Origin: Erysipelothrix rhusiopathiae
Lineage (GTDB): Bacteria > Bacillota_I > Bacilli_A > Erysipelotrichales > Erysipelotrichaceae
Direction: 5' to 3'
Assembly (NCBI GenBank): GCA_902797585.1
Contig: CADBTK010000200.1
Span: forward strand, 1 to 9,099
Length of the DNA stretch: 9,099 nucleotides
The notes beneath the pieces are model-generated. The model searched no databases. It worked only from the letters and a program-made list of their open reading frames with translations, and had not been told where the DNA came from. Below, one piece after another: positions 1 to 7,593 of the stretch. The position numbers were made by a program, and so were the translations under genes. How positions within the stretch are numbered: position 1 is the first letter of the stretch; each line of letters starts with the position of its first letter.

Positions 1-1
1 A

Positions 2-2587
2 AAAGAAGAATTAATTTCTCGTGCACAAAAAGAAGATGTAACTATTTGGTTAGTTGGAGCTTGTGTTCAAGAAATTCATGTATTAGATGAAGATGGGGAT
101 GAAGTAAAAATCATCGGAAATGATCCATTTGCCAACAAACACACCATTACTATTTCAGATATGTATGCATTCTTTGGATATAACTTGAATGTAATGGATG
201 ACATTGGTCAAACAGATGATATCGATATGTTAGGAAACCGTCGTATCCGTTCTGTTGGTGAATTAATCCAAAACCAATTCCGTATTGGATTAAGTCGTAT
301 GGAACGTGTGGTACATGACCGTATGTCTATTCAAGAAATCGATGCTTTAACACCAAGAAAATTAACAAATATTCGTCCATTGACAGCGGCAATTAAAGAG
401 TTCTTCTCTAGTTCTCAATTGTCTCAATTCATGGACCAACAAAACCCATTAGCCGAATTGACAAACAAACGTCGTATTTCTGCATTGGGACCTGGTGGTT
501 TGACACGTGATCGTGCTGGATTTGAAGTACGTGACGTCCACACATCTCACTATGGTCGTATTTGTCCAATCGAAACACCAGAGGGACCAAACATCGGTTT
601 GATCTCTAACTTAACAACATACGCAAAAATTAATGAATACGGATTTATTCAAACGCCATACCGTATTGTTAATAAAGATGGAACGGTACAAGAAGAAGCT
701 GTGTATTTATCTGCGGATGAAGAAGCGGATTACATTATTGCCCAAGCCAACGAGGTTCGTGATGGAAAATTATTCAATGAACACGTTATCGCGCGTAAAG
801 CAGGGGATACAATCATTGCTCGTAGAGAAGATGTTGAATTAGCCGACGTCAGCCCTAAACAGATTGTATCGGTTGCGACAGCTTGTGTACCATTCCTAGA
901 AAATGACGATGCCTCTCGTGCCTTGATGGGTGCCAACATGCAACGTCAGGCCGTACCTTTGCTGAATCCACATTCACCATTTGTTGGAACGGGTATGGAA
1001 TATATGATTGCCAAAGATTCTGGAGTTGGTATTGTTGCTCAAGAAGATGGAACTGTTACTTACGTTGACAGTTTACGTATTGTTGTAACAAACAACGAAG
1101 GACAAGAACGTACATACCAATTGCGTAAATTTGCTCGTAGTAACTCAAGTACTTGTATTAACCAAAAACCAATCGTTTCTTGCGGAGAAGCCGTAGAAAA
1201 AGGTGATGTATTGGCCGATGGACCAAGTATGGAAAACGGGGAATTGGCATTAGGACAAAACGTTGTTATCGCATACTCAACTTGGTATGGATACAACTAC
1301 GAGGATGCCATCATCATGTCTGAACGTTTAGTAAGTGATGATGTATATACATCCATTCATATTGAAGAATATGACATTGATTGTCGTGATACAAAATTAG
1401 GACCAGAAGAAATTACCAAAGATATTCCAAACGTAGGGGAAAATGCCGTACGTAAATTGGATCAAGATGGAATTATCATTGTTGGTTCGGAAGTAAAAGA
1501 AGGAGATATCCTAGTTGGTAAGATTACACCAAAAGGACAAAGTGAAGTATCTCCAGAAGAAAAATTATTGTTGGCGATCTTCGGAGAAAAATCTCGTGAA
1601 GTTCGTGACAACAGTTTGAAAGTTCCACATGGTGGGGCAGGTATCGTTCATTCTGTGCGTATATTCAAACGTGAAGATGGAGCGGAATTGCCACCAGGTG
1701 TAAATATGCGTGTAAAAGTGTATATTGCACAAAAACGTAAAATTAGCGAAGGGGACAAAATGTCCGGACGTCACGGTAACAAAGGGGTTATTTCAAAAAT
1801 CTTGCCTGTAGAAGATATGCCTTTTACTGCAGATGGACAACCAATTGATGTTATCTTGAACCCATTTGGGGTACCTTCACGTATGAACATCGGACAAATC
1901 TTGGAAATCCATTTAGGATATGCTGCTAAGAAATTGGGTGGAGTGAAATTCTCTACACCAGTATTCGATGGAGTAAGCAACCAAGAATTGATTGATGTTA
2001 TGAAAGAAGCAAGTATGACAGATGACGGAAAACAAGTGTTATACGATGGTATGACTGGGGAACCGTTTGATGAACGAATCAGTGTTGGAGTTATGTACAT
2101 GATTAAGTTGGCCCACATGGTTGATGACAAGTTACATGCTCGTGCCACTGGACCATACTCATTAGTAACGCAACAACCATTGGGTGGTAAAGCTCAAAAT
2201 GGTGGTCAACGTTTCGGAGAAATGGAAGTTTGGGCTCTAGAAGCATATGGAGCTGCGCACACATTACAAGAAATCTTGACAATTAAATCGGATGATATTC
2301 AAGGACGTATTAAAACATACGAAGCCATTATTAAAGGAAAAGACATTCCTGAACCAGGAGTTCCTGAATCCTTCCGTGTATTAATGCACGAATTACAAGG
2401 TTTGGCTATCGATGTACGTTGTTTGGATAGCGAAGGAAACGAAGTGGATATTACCGCAGAAGAGATCGAAACCGATCGTCCGGTAAGCCGCGTCGAAAAA
2501 GAAGTACAAGCTAGTGATGAACTAGTAAACGATATGGAAGGTGAACAACCTTCAGTAAGTGAGGAGGCGACAGACGATGAGCATTAA
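2..2587 (+). CDS. rpoB: DNA-directed RNA polymerase subunit beta, 5'-truncated by window edge
   Basis: RNA polymerase beta subunit, which with beta' forms the catalytic core that transcribes all genes. The open frame runs to the window edge (from base 2), so the ATG at 161 is an internal Met and not the start; 861 residues are visible, and roughly the first quarter to third of a usual ~1,190-residue protein is missing. Visible in order: the rifampicin-site cluster at about 404-496 (SQLSQFMDQ...[15 protein letters not shown]), the fork region [14 protein letters not shown] at about 568-609, the active-site segment [18 protein letters not shown] at about 1732-1785 with its conserved lysines, and [20 protein letters not shown] near the C-terminus, where beta grips beta'. 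It ends in an acidic tail, as is common in Firmicutes. Asn (464-466) replaces the His that is E. coli residue 526. The stop lies inside the start of rpoC (11-nt overlap). Identity is certain from family-wide motifs. Confidence 0.98.
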   Translation, partial: KEELISRAQKEDVTIWLVGACVQEIHVLDEDGDEVKIIGNDPFANKHTITISDMYAFFGYNLNVMDDIGQTDDIDMLGNRRIRSVGELIQNQFRIGLSRMERVVHDRMSIQEIDALTPRKLTNIRPLTAAIKEFFSSSQLSQFMDQQNPLAELTNKRRISALGPGGLTRDRAGFEVRDVHTSHYGRICPIETPEGPNIGLISNLTTYAKINEYGFIQTPYRIVNKDGTVQEEAVYLSADEEADYIIAQANEVRDGKLFNEHVIARKAGDTIIARREDVELADVSPKQIVSVATACVPFLENDDASRALMGANMQRQAVPLLNPHSPFVGTGMEYMIAKDSGVGIVAQEDGTVTYVDSLRIVVTNNEGQERTYQLRKFARSNSSTCINQKPIVSCGEAVEKGDVLADGPSMENGELALGQNVVIAYSTWYGYNYEDAIIMSERLVSDDVYTSIHIEEYDIDCRDTKLGPEEITKDIPNVGENAVRKLDQDGIIIVGSEVKEGDILVGKITPKGQSEVSPEEKLLLAIFGEKSREVRDNSLKVPHGGAGIVHSVRIFKREDGAELPPGVNMRVKVYIAQKRKISEGDKMSGRHGNKGVISKILPVEDMPFTADGQPIDVILNPFGVPSRMNIGQILEIHLGYAAKKLGGVKFSTPVFDGVSNQELIDVMKEASMTDDGKQVLYDGMTGEPFDERISVGVMYMIKLAHMVDDKLHARATGPYSLVTQQPLGGKAQNGGQRFGEMEVWALEAYGAAHTLQEILTIKSDDIQGRIKTYEAIIKGKDIPEPGVPESFRVLMHELQGLAIDVRCLDSEGNEVDITAEEIETDRPVSRVEKEVQASDELVNDMEGEQPSVSEEATDDEH
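2561..2567 (+). promoter_or_regulatory. Shine-Dalgarno site for rpoC, inside rpoB
   Basis: GAGGAGG ends 9 nt before the ATG at 2577, near-ideal spacing. It decides the rpoC start against the in-frame GTG at 2559, which would place the Shine-Dalgarno inside the gene. Because it lies in the last codons of rpoB and the genes overlap, translation of rpoC is probably coupled to that of rpoB, which would help keep beta and beta' equal (inference). Confidence 0.88.
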
Positions 2588-4322
2588 TAATTTTTCATCC
2601 ATTCAAGTTCGCTTAGCCAGTCCAGAAAAAATCTTGGAATGGTCTCATGGTGAAGTAACGAAACCAGAAACTATTAACTATCGTAGCCAAAAATCAGAAC
2701 GTGATGGTTTATTCTGTGAGCGCATTTTCGGTCCTACTAAGGACTGGGAATGTTCTTGTGGGAAATATAAAAAGGTTCGTTTTAAAGGAAAAGTTTGTGA
2801 TCGTTGTGGAGTAGAAATCACAAAAGCTAACGTAAGACGTGAGCGTATGGGTCACATTCACTTGGCTGCGCCAGTTGCTCACATTTGGTACTTACGTGGG
2901 ATTCCTAGCCGTATGGCTTTATTGTTGGATGTAACACCAAAACAATTGGAAGAAGTTGTATACTTTGTAAGTTATATCGTAACGGATCCAAAAAATTCAG
3001 ATTTACAATACAAACAAGTTATTTCTGAAGAAGACTACCGTAATAACATTGCGATTTACGGATACGATGGATTTGAAGCTAAAACGGGAGCGGAAGCAGT
3101 TTATCAATTATTACAAGAAGTTGACTTGGATGCCGAATACAATGAGATTCAAGAAGCATTAGAAAACGCTTCTGGAGAAAAACGTAAAAAACTAATTAAA
3201 CGTTTGGATACACTAAACTCATTCCGTCAAAGTGAAAACCGTCCAGAAGATATGATTCTGACAAATATTCCGGTTATTCCACCTGACTTGCGACCAATGT
3301 TGCAATTGGATGGAGGGCGTTTTGCAACAAGTGATTTAAATGACTTATATCGTCGTGTTATCACTCGTAACAACCGTTTGAAAAAATTGTTAGAACTAGG
3401 AACACCAAACATTATCGTTCAAAACGAAAAACGTATGTTGCAAGAAGCAGTCGATGCGTTAATTGATAACGGACGTCGTTCAAAAGCAATCACAGGTGCT
3501 GGTTCTCGTCCATTGAAATCTTTGTCTCACTCATTAAAAGGAAAACAAGGACGTTTCCGTCAAAACTTGTTAGGGAAACGTGTTGACTTCTCTGGTCGTT
3601 CTGTAATTGCGGTCGGACCAGATTTGAAAATGTACCAATGTGGTATTCCTCGTGAAATGGCTATTAACTTATTTAAACCATTCATCATTAATGAAATTGT
3701 GAACCAAGGATTAGCAGCTAACCCAAAAGCCGCAGAAAAGAAAATTGATCAACAAGACAGCTGTATTTGGGATGTAGTTGAACAAGTTATTAGTGGATAC
3801 CCAGTATTAATGAACCGTGCACCTACATTGCACCGTTTAGGTATCCAAGCCTTCTTGCCAAAATTGGTAGAAGGTCGTGCGATGCGTTTGCACCCATTGG
3901 TATGTACGGCATTTAACGCCGACTTCGATGGGGACCAAATGGCAATCCACGTTCCATTGAGTGAAGAAGCTCGTGCCGAAGCATTAGTTATGATGTTAGG
4001 TTCTCACAACATTCTTGGGCCTAAAGATGGTAAACCTATCGTTACGCCAGGACAAGATATGGTTATGGGAAACTTCTACTTAACAATGGAAGAAACAAAA
4101 GAAGAATTATTAGAAGAAGCAAAACGTTACGAACAAGCAGGTTGTCCTGATGAAGCAGCGATGTGGAAAGTCTTCGCTGAAAATGAAGGACATGTTTATG
4201 CCGATGTAGATGAAGTTATTATGGCTTACAAAGCACACCAAATTCATTTACACTCTCGTATCGTTGTACCAGTTGCAGGTATGAAAAAAGAATCATTTGA
4301 TCCAATTCATGCTAATGACTAA
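2577..4322 (+). CDS. rpoC: RNA polymerase subunit beta', N-terminal part, ended by an in-frame TAA
   Basis: Front 581 residues of the beta' subunit of RNA polymerase. Seen in order: the zinc-binding domain with Cys59, Cys61, Cys74 and Cys77; the clamp-head segment [20 protein letters not shown]; the rudder/zipper region around residues 260-310; [18 protein letters not shown] in the double-psi barrel; [14 protein letters not shown]; and NADFDGDQM at residues 447-453 (3915-3935), whose three Asp residues hold the catalytic Mg2+. The start is ATG 2577, set by GAGGAGG nine bases upstream. The frame stops at TAA 4320-4322 after ...FDPIHAND, far short of the ~1,200 residues normal for Firmicutes, and homology resumes at the very next codon in the same frame. 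Bridge helix, trigger loop and second zinc site are all in the following piece, so this product alone could not be a working beta'. It may be a natural gamma-like split subunit, a mutant allele, or a base error in the sequence. Confidence 0.95.
   Translation: MSINNFSSIQVRLASPEKILEWSHGEVTKPETINYRSQKSERDGLFCERIFGPTKDWECSCGKYKKVRFKGKVCDRCGVEITKANVRRERMGHIHLAAPVAHIWYLRGIPSRMALLLDVTPKQLEEVVYFVSYIVTDPKNSDLQYKQVISEEDYRNNIAIYGYDGFEAKTGAEAVYQLLQEVDLDAEYNEIQEALENASGEKRKKLIKRLDTLNSFRQSENRPEDMILTNIPVIPPDLRPMLQLDGGRFATSDLNDLYRRVITRNNRLKKLLELGTPNIIVQNEKRMLQEAVDALIDNGRRSKAITGAGSRPLKSLSHSLKGKQGRFRQNLLGKRVDFSGRSVIAVGPDLKMYQCGIPREMAINLFKPFIINEIVNQGLAANPKAAEKKIDQQDSCIWDVVEQVISGYPVLMNRAPTLHRLGIQAFLPKLVEGRAMRLHPLVCTAFNADFDGDQMAIHVPLSEEARAEALVMMLGSHNILGPKDGKPIVTPGQDMVMGNFYLTMEETKEELLEEAKRYEQAGCPDEAAMWKVFAENEGHVYADVDEVIMAYKAHQIHLHSRIVVPVAGMKKESFDPIHAND
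4320..4322 (+). other. rpoC: In-frame TAA interrupting rpoC
   Basis: The codon series reads Asn-Asp-TAA-Leu-Val-Thr-Thr-Pro-Gly-Lys with no change of frame: the distance from the rpoC ATG to the codon after TAA is an exact multiple of three. Conserved beta' sequence runs right up to both sides, so no residues appear lost or added except the stop itself. The aligned residue in related beta' proteins is, from memory, usually Tyr or a polar residue; TAT, TAC or CAA would each become TAA by one base change. There is no homopolymer run at the site, which argues against a simple indel error but not against a substitution error. Confidence 0.9.
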
Positions 4323-6440
4323 TTGGTAACTACACCAGGAAAAATTATTTTCAACAGTATGTTCCCAAGTGACTTCCCATTCATTGAAGAAGTTACAAAG
4401 GAAAACTTTGAAAAAACACCGGATCGTTTCTTCATTCGTCCGGGACAAGATATTCAAGCTAGTATTTCTGCCTTGCCAATTGTAAGTGCTGTTAAGAAAA
4501 AAGACTTAGGTAAAGTTATTGCTGAAGTATTCTCTCGTTATAGTACAGATGAAACTGCAGAAGTATTAGACCAAATTAAATCTTTAGGATTCCGTTATTC
4601 TACGATTGCGGGTATTACTGTTGCCTTGAGTGACATTGAAGTGGCTCCAGACAAAGACAAATACGTAGCTGAAGGTCGTGAAAAAGCGGAAGAATTGAAA
4701 TACTTACAACGCAAGGGTATGTTGACCATGGAAGAATGGGAACGTCACTTGAACAAGTTGTGGGAAAATGTAAAAGATGATATTGCCGATAGATTGATGG
4801 AAAACTTACCTCGTAAGAACCCTATCAACATGATGAGCCGTTCTGGAGCTCGTGGGAACAAATCAAACTTTACTCAATTAGCGGGTATGCGTGGATTAAT
4901 GGCCCGTCCAGGACATGCGAAATCTGCTGGTGGAGAATTTGTTTCTAGTATCATCGAGGTCCCTATTTACTCATGTTTCCGTGAAGGGTTGAACGTAAGT
5001 GAGTTCTTTACCTCTACTCACGGGGTGCGTAAAGGGTTGACCGATACCGCCTTGAAAACAGCCGAATCAGGTTACTTGACACGTCGTTTAGTAGACGTAG
5101 CACAAGGGGTAATTATTAAAGAAGACGATTGTGGTACGGATAAAGGGTACTGGGTTGAAGACTTGGTTGACCGTAAAACCAACACAATTATCGAGTCTTT
5201 CCAAGACCGTATTACAGGACGTTACTCTAAAGAAGATGTGACACACCCTGAAACAGGGGAAATCATTATTGCTAGTGACGAATATATTACAGATGAGATT
5301 GCCAAAGCAATCGTAGATGCTGGTGTAACTGGTATGATGATCCGCTCTGTATTCTCTTGTAAATCATCAAATGGTATTTGTCGTAAATGTTATGGACGTA
5401 ACATGGCGACAGGTCAAGATGTTGAAGTTGGAGAAGCTATTGGGGTTATGGCTGCCCAATCTATTGGGGAACCAGGTACACAGTTAACCATGCGTACATT
5501 CCACACCGGTGGGGTTGCTGGAAGTGGTACAGGGGATATCACCCAAGGGTTGCCTCGTGTCGAAGAATTATTCGAAGCACGTTGTCCTAAAGGGGTAGCA
5601 GTGATTGCCGCTATCTCTGGTGAAATTACTTCTGTAGAACGTATTGAAGGTACAATGCGTCAAGAAGTAATTATTACTAGTGAGAAGGAAAGTGTATCGC
5701 ATAAAATTAATGCGAACCAAACATTGCGTCCATGGGTTACTGTAGGAGCGCAAATTGAAGCCGGGGAAGCATTGACTGAAGGACCATTAGATCCAAAAGA
5801 ATTATTGCGTGTAGCCGGTGTTGCCGAAGTGCAAGATTACATCTTGAAAGAAGTTAAGAAAGTATACCAAAGCCAAGGTATTGAAATCAGTGACAAACAC
5901 TTAGAGGTTATGATTACGCAAATGATGAAAAAAGTAATCGTTATCGAAAGTGGAGATACAGACTTGAATGTTGGTGTTCAATTGTCTCTAAACAACATTA
6001 CAAAAATTAACCGTGATGCATTATTGTCAGGGAAAACACCAGCTAAATTTAAACCAGTATTATTGGGTATCTCTAAATCAAGTGTGGAAACAGACTCTTT
6101 CTTATCTGCCGCAAGTTTCCAAGAAACTACAAAAGTTTTAACGGATGCGACTATTAAAGGAAAAATTGACCAACTTCATGGTATGAAAGAAAATGTCATG
6201 ATTGGTAAATTAATTCCTGCAGGTACAGGATGTACAGGAAACCGTCCACAAAACGAAATCGTTGCGAAAAAAGCAGCTGAGTTGCGTGAAAAACGTTTAG
6301 AAAAATTAAAACAACATGACGGTGATGAAAAATTTGATAAGATTGTTTCTCAAAACATGCCCGCAACAGAAGAAGTTGTAAGCCAAGAAGAAATTGTTGA
6401 ATCAGATTTAGTGATTACAGAAAATGACAGTGAAGCGTAA
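4323..6440 (+). CDS. rpoC: RNA polymerase subunit beta', C-terminal part
   Basis: Back 705 codons of beta', in the same frame as the front part. It opens with LVTTPGKIIFN, which in other bacteria lies mid-protein. Residue numbers here count from 4323: loop before the bridge helix around 195-215 (about 10 residues longer than remembered for B. subtilis); bridge helix from FREGLNVSEFF at about 219 through LTRRLVDVAQ; second zinc site Cys270, Cys346, Cys353, Cys356, complete; trigger-loop region QSIGEPGTQLTMRTFHTGG around 380-398; then the C-terminal clamp segment DYILKEVKKVYQSQGIEI, PAGTG near the end, and a Lys-rich then acidic tail. No Shine-Dalgarno precedes TTG 4323 or the next Met codon at 4359, so independent translation would have to rely on reinitiation at the stop or on readthrough. 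The coordinates start at the first codon after TAA; a real start, if one exists, is unknown. The stop codon at 6438-6440 lies in the loop of the terminator. Confidence 0.93.
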   Translation: MVTTPGKIIFNSMFPSDFPFIEEVTKENFEKTPDRFFIRPGQDIQASISALPIVSAVKKKDLGKVIAEVFSRYSTDETAEVLDQIKSLGFRYSTIAGITVALSDIEVAPDKDKYVAEGREKAEELKYLQRKGMLTMEEWERHLNKLWENVKDDIADRLMENLPRKNPINMMSRSGARGNKSNFTQLAGMRGLMARPGHAKSAGGEFVSSIIEVPIYSCFREGLNVSEFFTSTHGVRKGLTDTALKTAESGYLTRRLVDVAQGVIIKEDDCGTDKGYWVEDLVDRKTNTIIESFQDRITGRYSKEDVTHPETGEIIIASDEYITDEIAKAIVDAGVTGMMIRSVFSCKSSNGICRKCYGRNMATGQDVEVGEAIGVMAAQSIGEPGTQLTMRTFHTGGVAGSGTGDITQGLPRVEELFEARCPKGVAVIAAISGEITSVERIEGTMRQEVIITSEKESVSHKINANQTLRPWVTVGAQIEAGEALTEGPLDPKELLRVAGVAEVQDYILKEVKKVYQSQGIEISDKHLEVMITQMMKKVIVIESGDTDLNVGVQLSLNNITKINRDALLSGKTPAKFKPVLLGISKSSVETDSFLSAASFQETTKVLTDATIKGKIDQLHGMKENVMIGKLIPAGTGCTGNRPQNEIVAKKAAELREKRLEKLKQHDGDEKFDKIVSQNMPATEEVVSQEEIVESDLVITENDSEA

Positions 6441-6460
6441 GCTTCGCTGTCTTTTTTTCT
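6426..6460 (+). terminator. Intrinsic terminator of the rpoBC transcription unit
   Basis: An 11-bp stem (GACAGTGAAGC with GCTTCGCTGTC, one T-G wobble) closes a GTAA loop and is followed by seven T in a row (6452-6458). The last codons of rpoC form the left arm and the TAA stop sits in the loop. Its position shows that the unit ends here instead of running on into rpsL-rpsG-fusA-tuf as in many Firmicutes. Confidence 0.93.
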
Positions 6461-6468
6461 GTAGGTAT

Positions 6469-6496
6469 AAAAAAACGGATGATTTTCTCATCCGTT
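6469..6496 (-). terminator. Intrinsic terminator of asnA
   Basis: A perfect 9-bp inverted repeat (AACGGATGA at 6474-6482, TCATCCGTT at 6488-6496, 5-nt loop). Read on the minus strand it is followed by a run of T (the A tract 6469-6475 on the plus strand). The asnA stop codon (6495-6497) overlaps the first stem arm. Only about eight bases separate its T tract from that of the opposing rpoC terminator. Confidence 0.9.
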
Positions 6497-7502
6497 ATAG
6501 TAATGGTATGTTATTTTCTTTACATGTTTCGATCATGTCTTTTGGCCAAATACTTGCTTGAACTTCACCGATGTGTGCTTTTTTCAAAAGTAACATACAA
6601 AGTCTAGATTGACCAATTCCACCACCGATTGTATAAGGTAATTCTTTATTGACAATGGCTTTGTGGTAAGGAAGTTCTAAACGATCCAAGGCATTTTCTT
6701 TTTTTAATTGTTCTACCATGGAATCTTCATCTACACGAATTCCCATACTGGAGATTTCTAAGGCACTTTGTAAAGGTTCATACCAGAATAAGATATCTCC
6801 ATTGAGCTGCCAGTCATCGTAGTCAGGAGCACGTCCATCATGTTTTTCTCCATTGGATAATTTATCTCCTATTTGCATAACGAATACGCATCCTAATTTT
6901 TTACAAATCGCATCTTCTCTTTCTTTGGAAGAAAGATTTGGATACATATCCAATAATTCTTGTGTAGTCACAAAGTGAATCTTATCAGGAAGATGGTTAA
7001 CTGCATCTGGATATTTGTACCATACTTCATGTTCCATATGTTTGATTACTTTGAAGATTTTACGTACTTCTCTTTTTAATGTAGAGACGTTACGTTCTTC
7101 TTTATTGATAATTTTTTCCCAATCCCATTGATCGACATAGGCAGAATGAATATTATCCAATGTTTCATCTTTACGAATGGCATTCATGTTTGTATATAGA
7201 CCTTGATGAACTTTGAAACCATAATGATCAAGGGCATATCGTTTCCATTTTGCTAAAGAGTGAACAACTTCAATATCTTCATTTGGAATATCCTTCATAT
7301 CGAAGTGAACTGGCATTTCACTTCCATTCAAGTTATCATTTAACCCTGAACTCTTTTCTACAAATAGTGGAGCACTAATACGTGCTAATTTCAATTGACT
7401 TCCTAATTCGTGTTGGAAAGTATCACGAATATATTTAATTGCGTCTTGTGTTTGACGAACACTTAATACAGGATCATAATCTTTAGGTAAAATTAAAGCC
7501 AT
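6495..7502 (-). CDS. asnA: Aspartate--ammonia ligase (asparagine synthetase A)
   Basis: Makes asparagine from aspartate, ammonia and ATP (giving AMP and PPi) in the cytoplasm. The enzyme has a class II aminoacyl-tRNA-synthetase-type fold. At 335 residues it matches the family (~330). Landmarks: [19 protein letters not shown] at about 38-56 followed by [17 protein letters not shown] at 124-130; [11 protein letters not shown] at 221-231; [21 protein letters not shown] at about 238-258; and the class II motif-3-like [14 protein letters not shown] at 293-306 with Arg300. The ATG at 7502-7500 is preceded by GAAAGGG (7511-7517, minus strand) eight bases away. It converges on rpoC, with its own terminator at its stop codon, and diverges from the transporter gene. 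The 5' leader is too short for a T-box, and no other regulatory structure is seen. Nothing odd in length or motifs. Confidence 0.97.
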   Translation of the reverse strand: MALILPKDYDPVLSVRQTQDAIKYIRDTFQHELGSQLKLARISAPLFVEKSSGLNDNLNGSEMPVHFDMKDIPNEDIEVVHSLAKWKRYALDHYGFKVHQGLYTNMNAIRKDETLDNIHSAYVDQWDWEKIINKEERNVSTLKREVRKIFKVIKHMEHEVWYKYPDAVNHLPDKIHFVTTQELLDMYPNLSSKEREDAICKKLGCVFVMQIGDKLSNGEKHDGRAPDYDDWQLNGDILFWYEPLQSALEISSMGIRVDEDSMVEQLKKENALDRLELPYHKAIVNKELPYTIGGGIGQSRLCMLLLKKAHIGEVQASIWPKDMIETCKENNIPLL

Positions 7503-7543
7503 CTAATCATCCCTTTCATATGCGTTTTATTTTATCATAAATT

Positions 7544-7572
7544 TTGATTTTTGGTGTTGGAATTGTTAGTAT
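7544..7572 (+). promoter_or_regulatory. Candidate promoter for the NSS transporter gene
   Basis: TTGATT (7544-7549), a 17-bp spacer, then TAGTAT (7567-7572), preceded by an extended -10 TG at 7564-7565. Each hexamer matches four of six consensus bases. Transcription would begin near 7579, giving a leader of only about 15 bases that starts at the Shine-Dalgarno. Judged by eye only. Confidence 0.4.
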
Positions 7573-7579
7573 CTCTTTT

Positions 7580-7584
7580 AGGAG
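7580..7584 (+). promoter_or_regulatory. Shine-Dalgarno site for the NSS transporter
   Basis: AGGAG, nine bases before ATG 7594. It fixes the start there, because the upstream in-frame TTG at 7585 directly abuts the Shine-Dalgarno and could not use it. Confidence 0.85.
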
Positions 7585-7593
7585 TTGAGTTTT

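Larger units (their letters stand above)
7503..7593. other. Divergent intergenic region between asnA and the transporter gene
   Basis: Ninety-one AT-rich bases must carry the start signals for both flanking genes. For asnA the minus strand offers TAAAAT (plus-strand 7529-7534) or TATGAT (7534-7539) as -10 boxes, but no good -35 at the right distance. The asnA ribosome site is GAAAGGG at 7511-7517 on the minus strand. No operator-like inverted repeat or riboswitch was recognised. Confidence 0.5.

Noticed and set aside
1771..2148. A 125-codon minus-strand frame inside rpoB, and shorter similar ones within rpoB and rpoC
   Set aside because: They are antisense to strongly conserved coding sequence, lack ribosome sites, and have no recognisable motifs.
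2559..2576. Upstream GTG start for rpoC, adding six residues
   Set aside because: The Shine-Dalgarno would then lie within the coding region, and the family N-terminus fits Met-Ser-Ile-Asn-Asn-Phe from ATG 2577.
4316..4321. TGACTA, the hexamer known from leaky UGA readthrough sites, at the rpoC stop
   Set aside because: It is out of the rpoC frame; the in-frame stop is TAA followed by TTG, so the hexamer cannot explain readthrough here.
7585..7593. TTG start for the transporter
   Set aside because: It abuts the AGGAG with no spacing; ATG 7594 has the proper nine-base gap.
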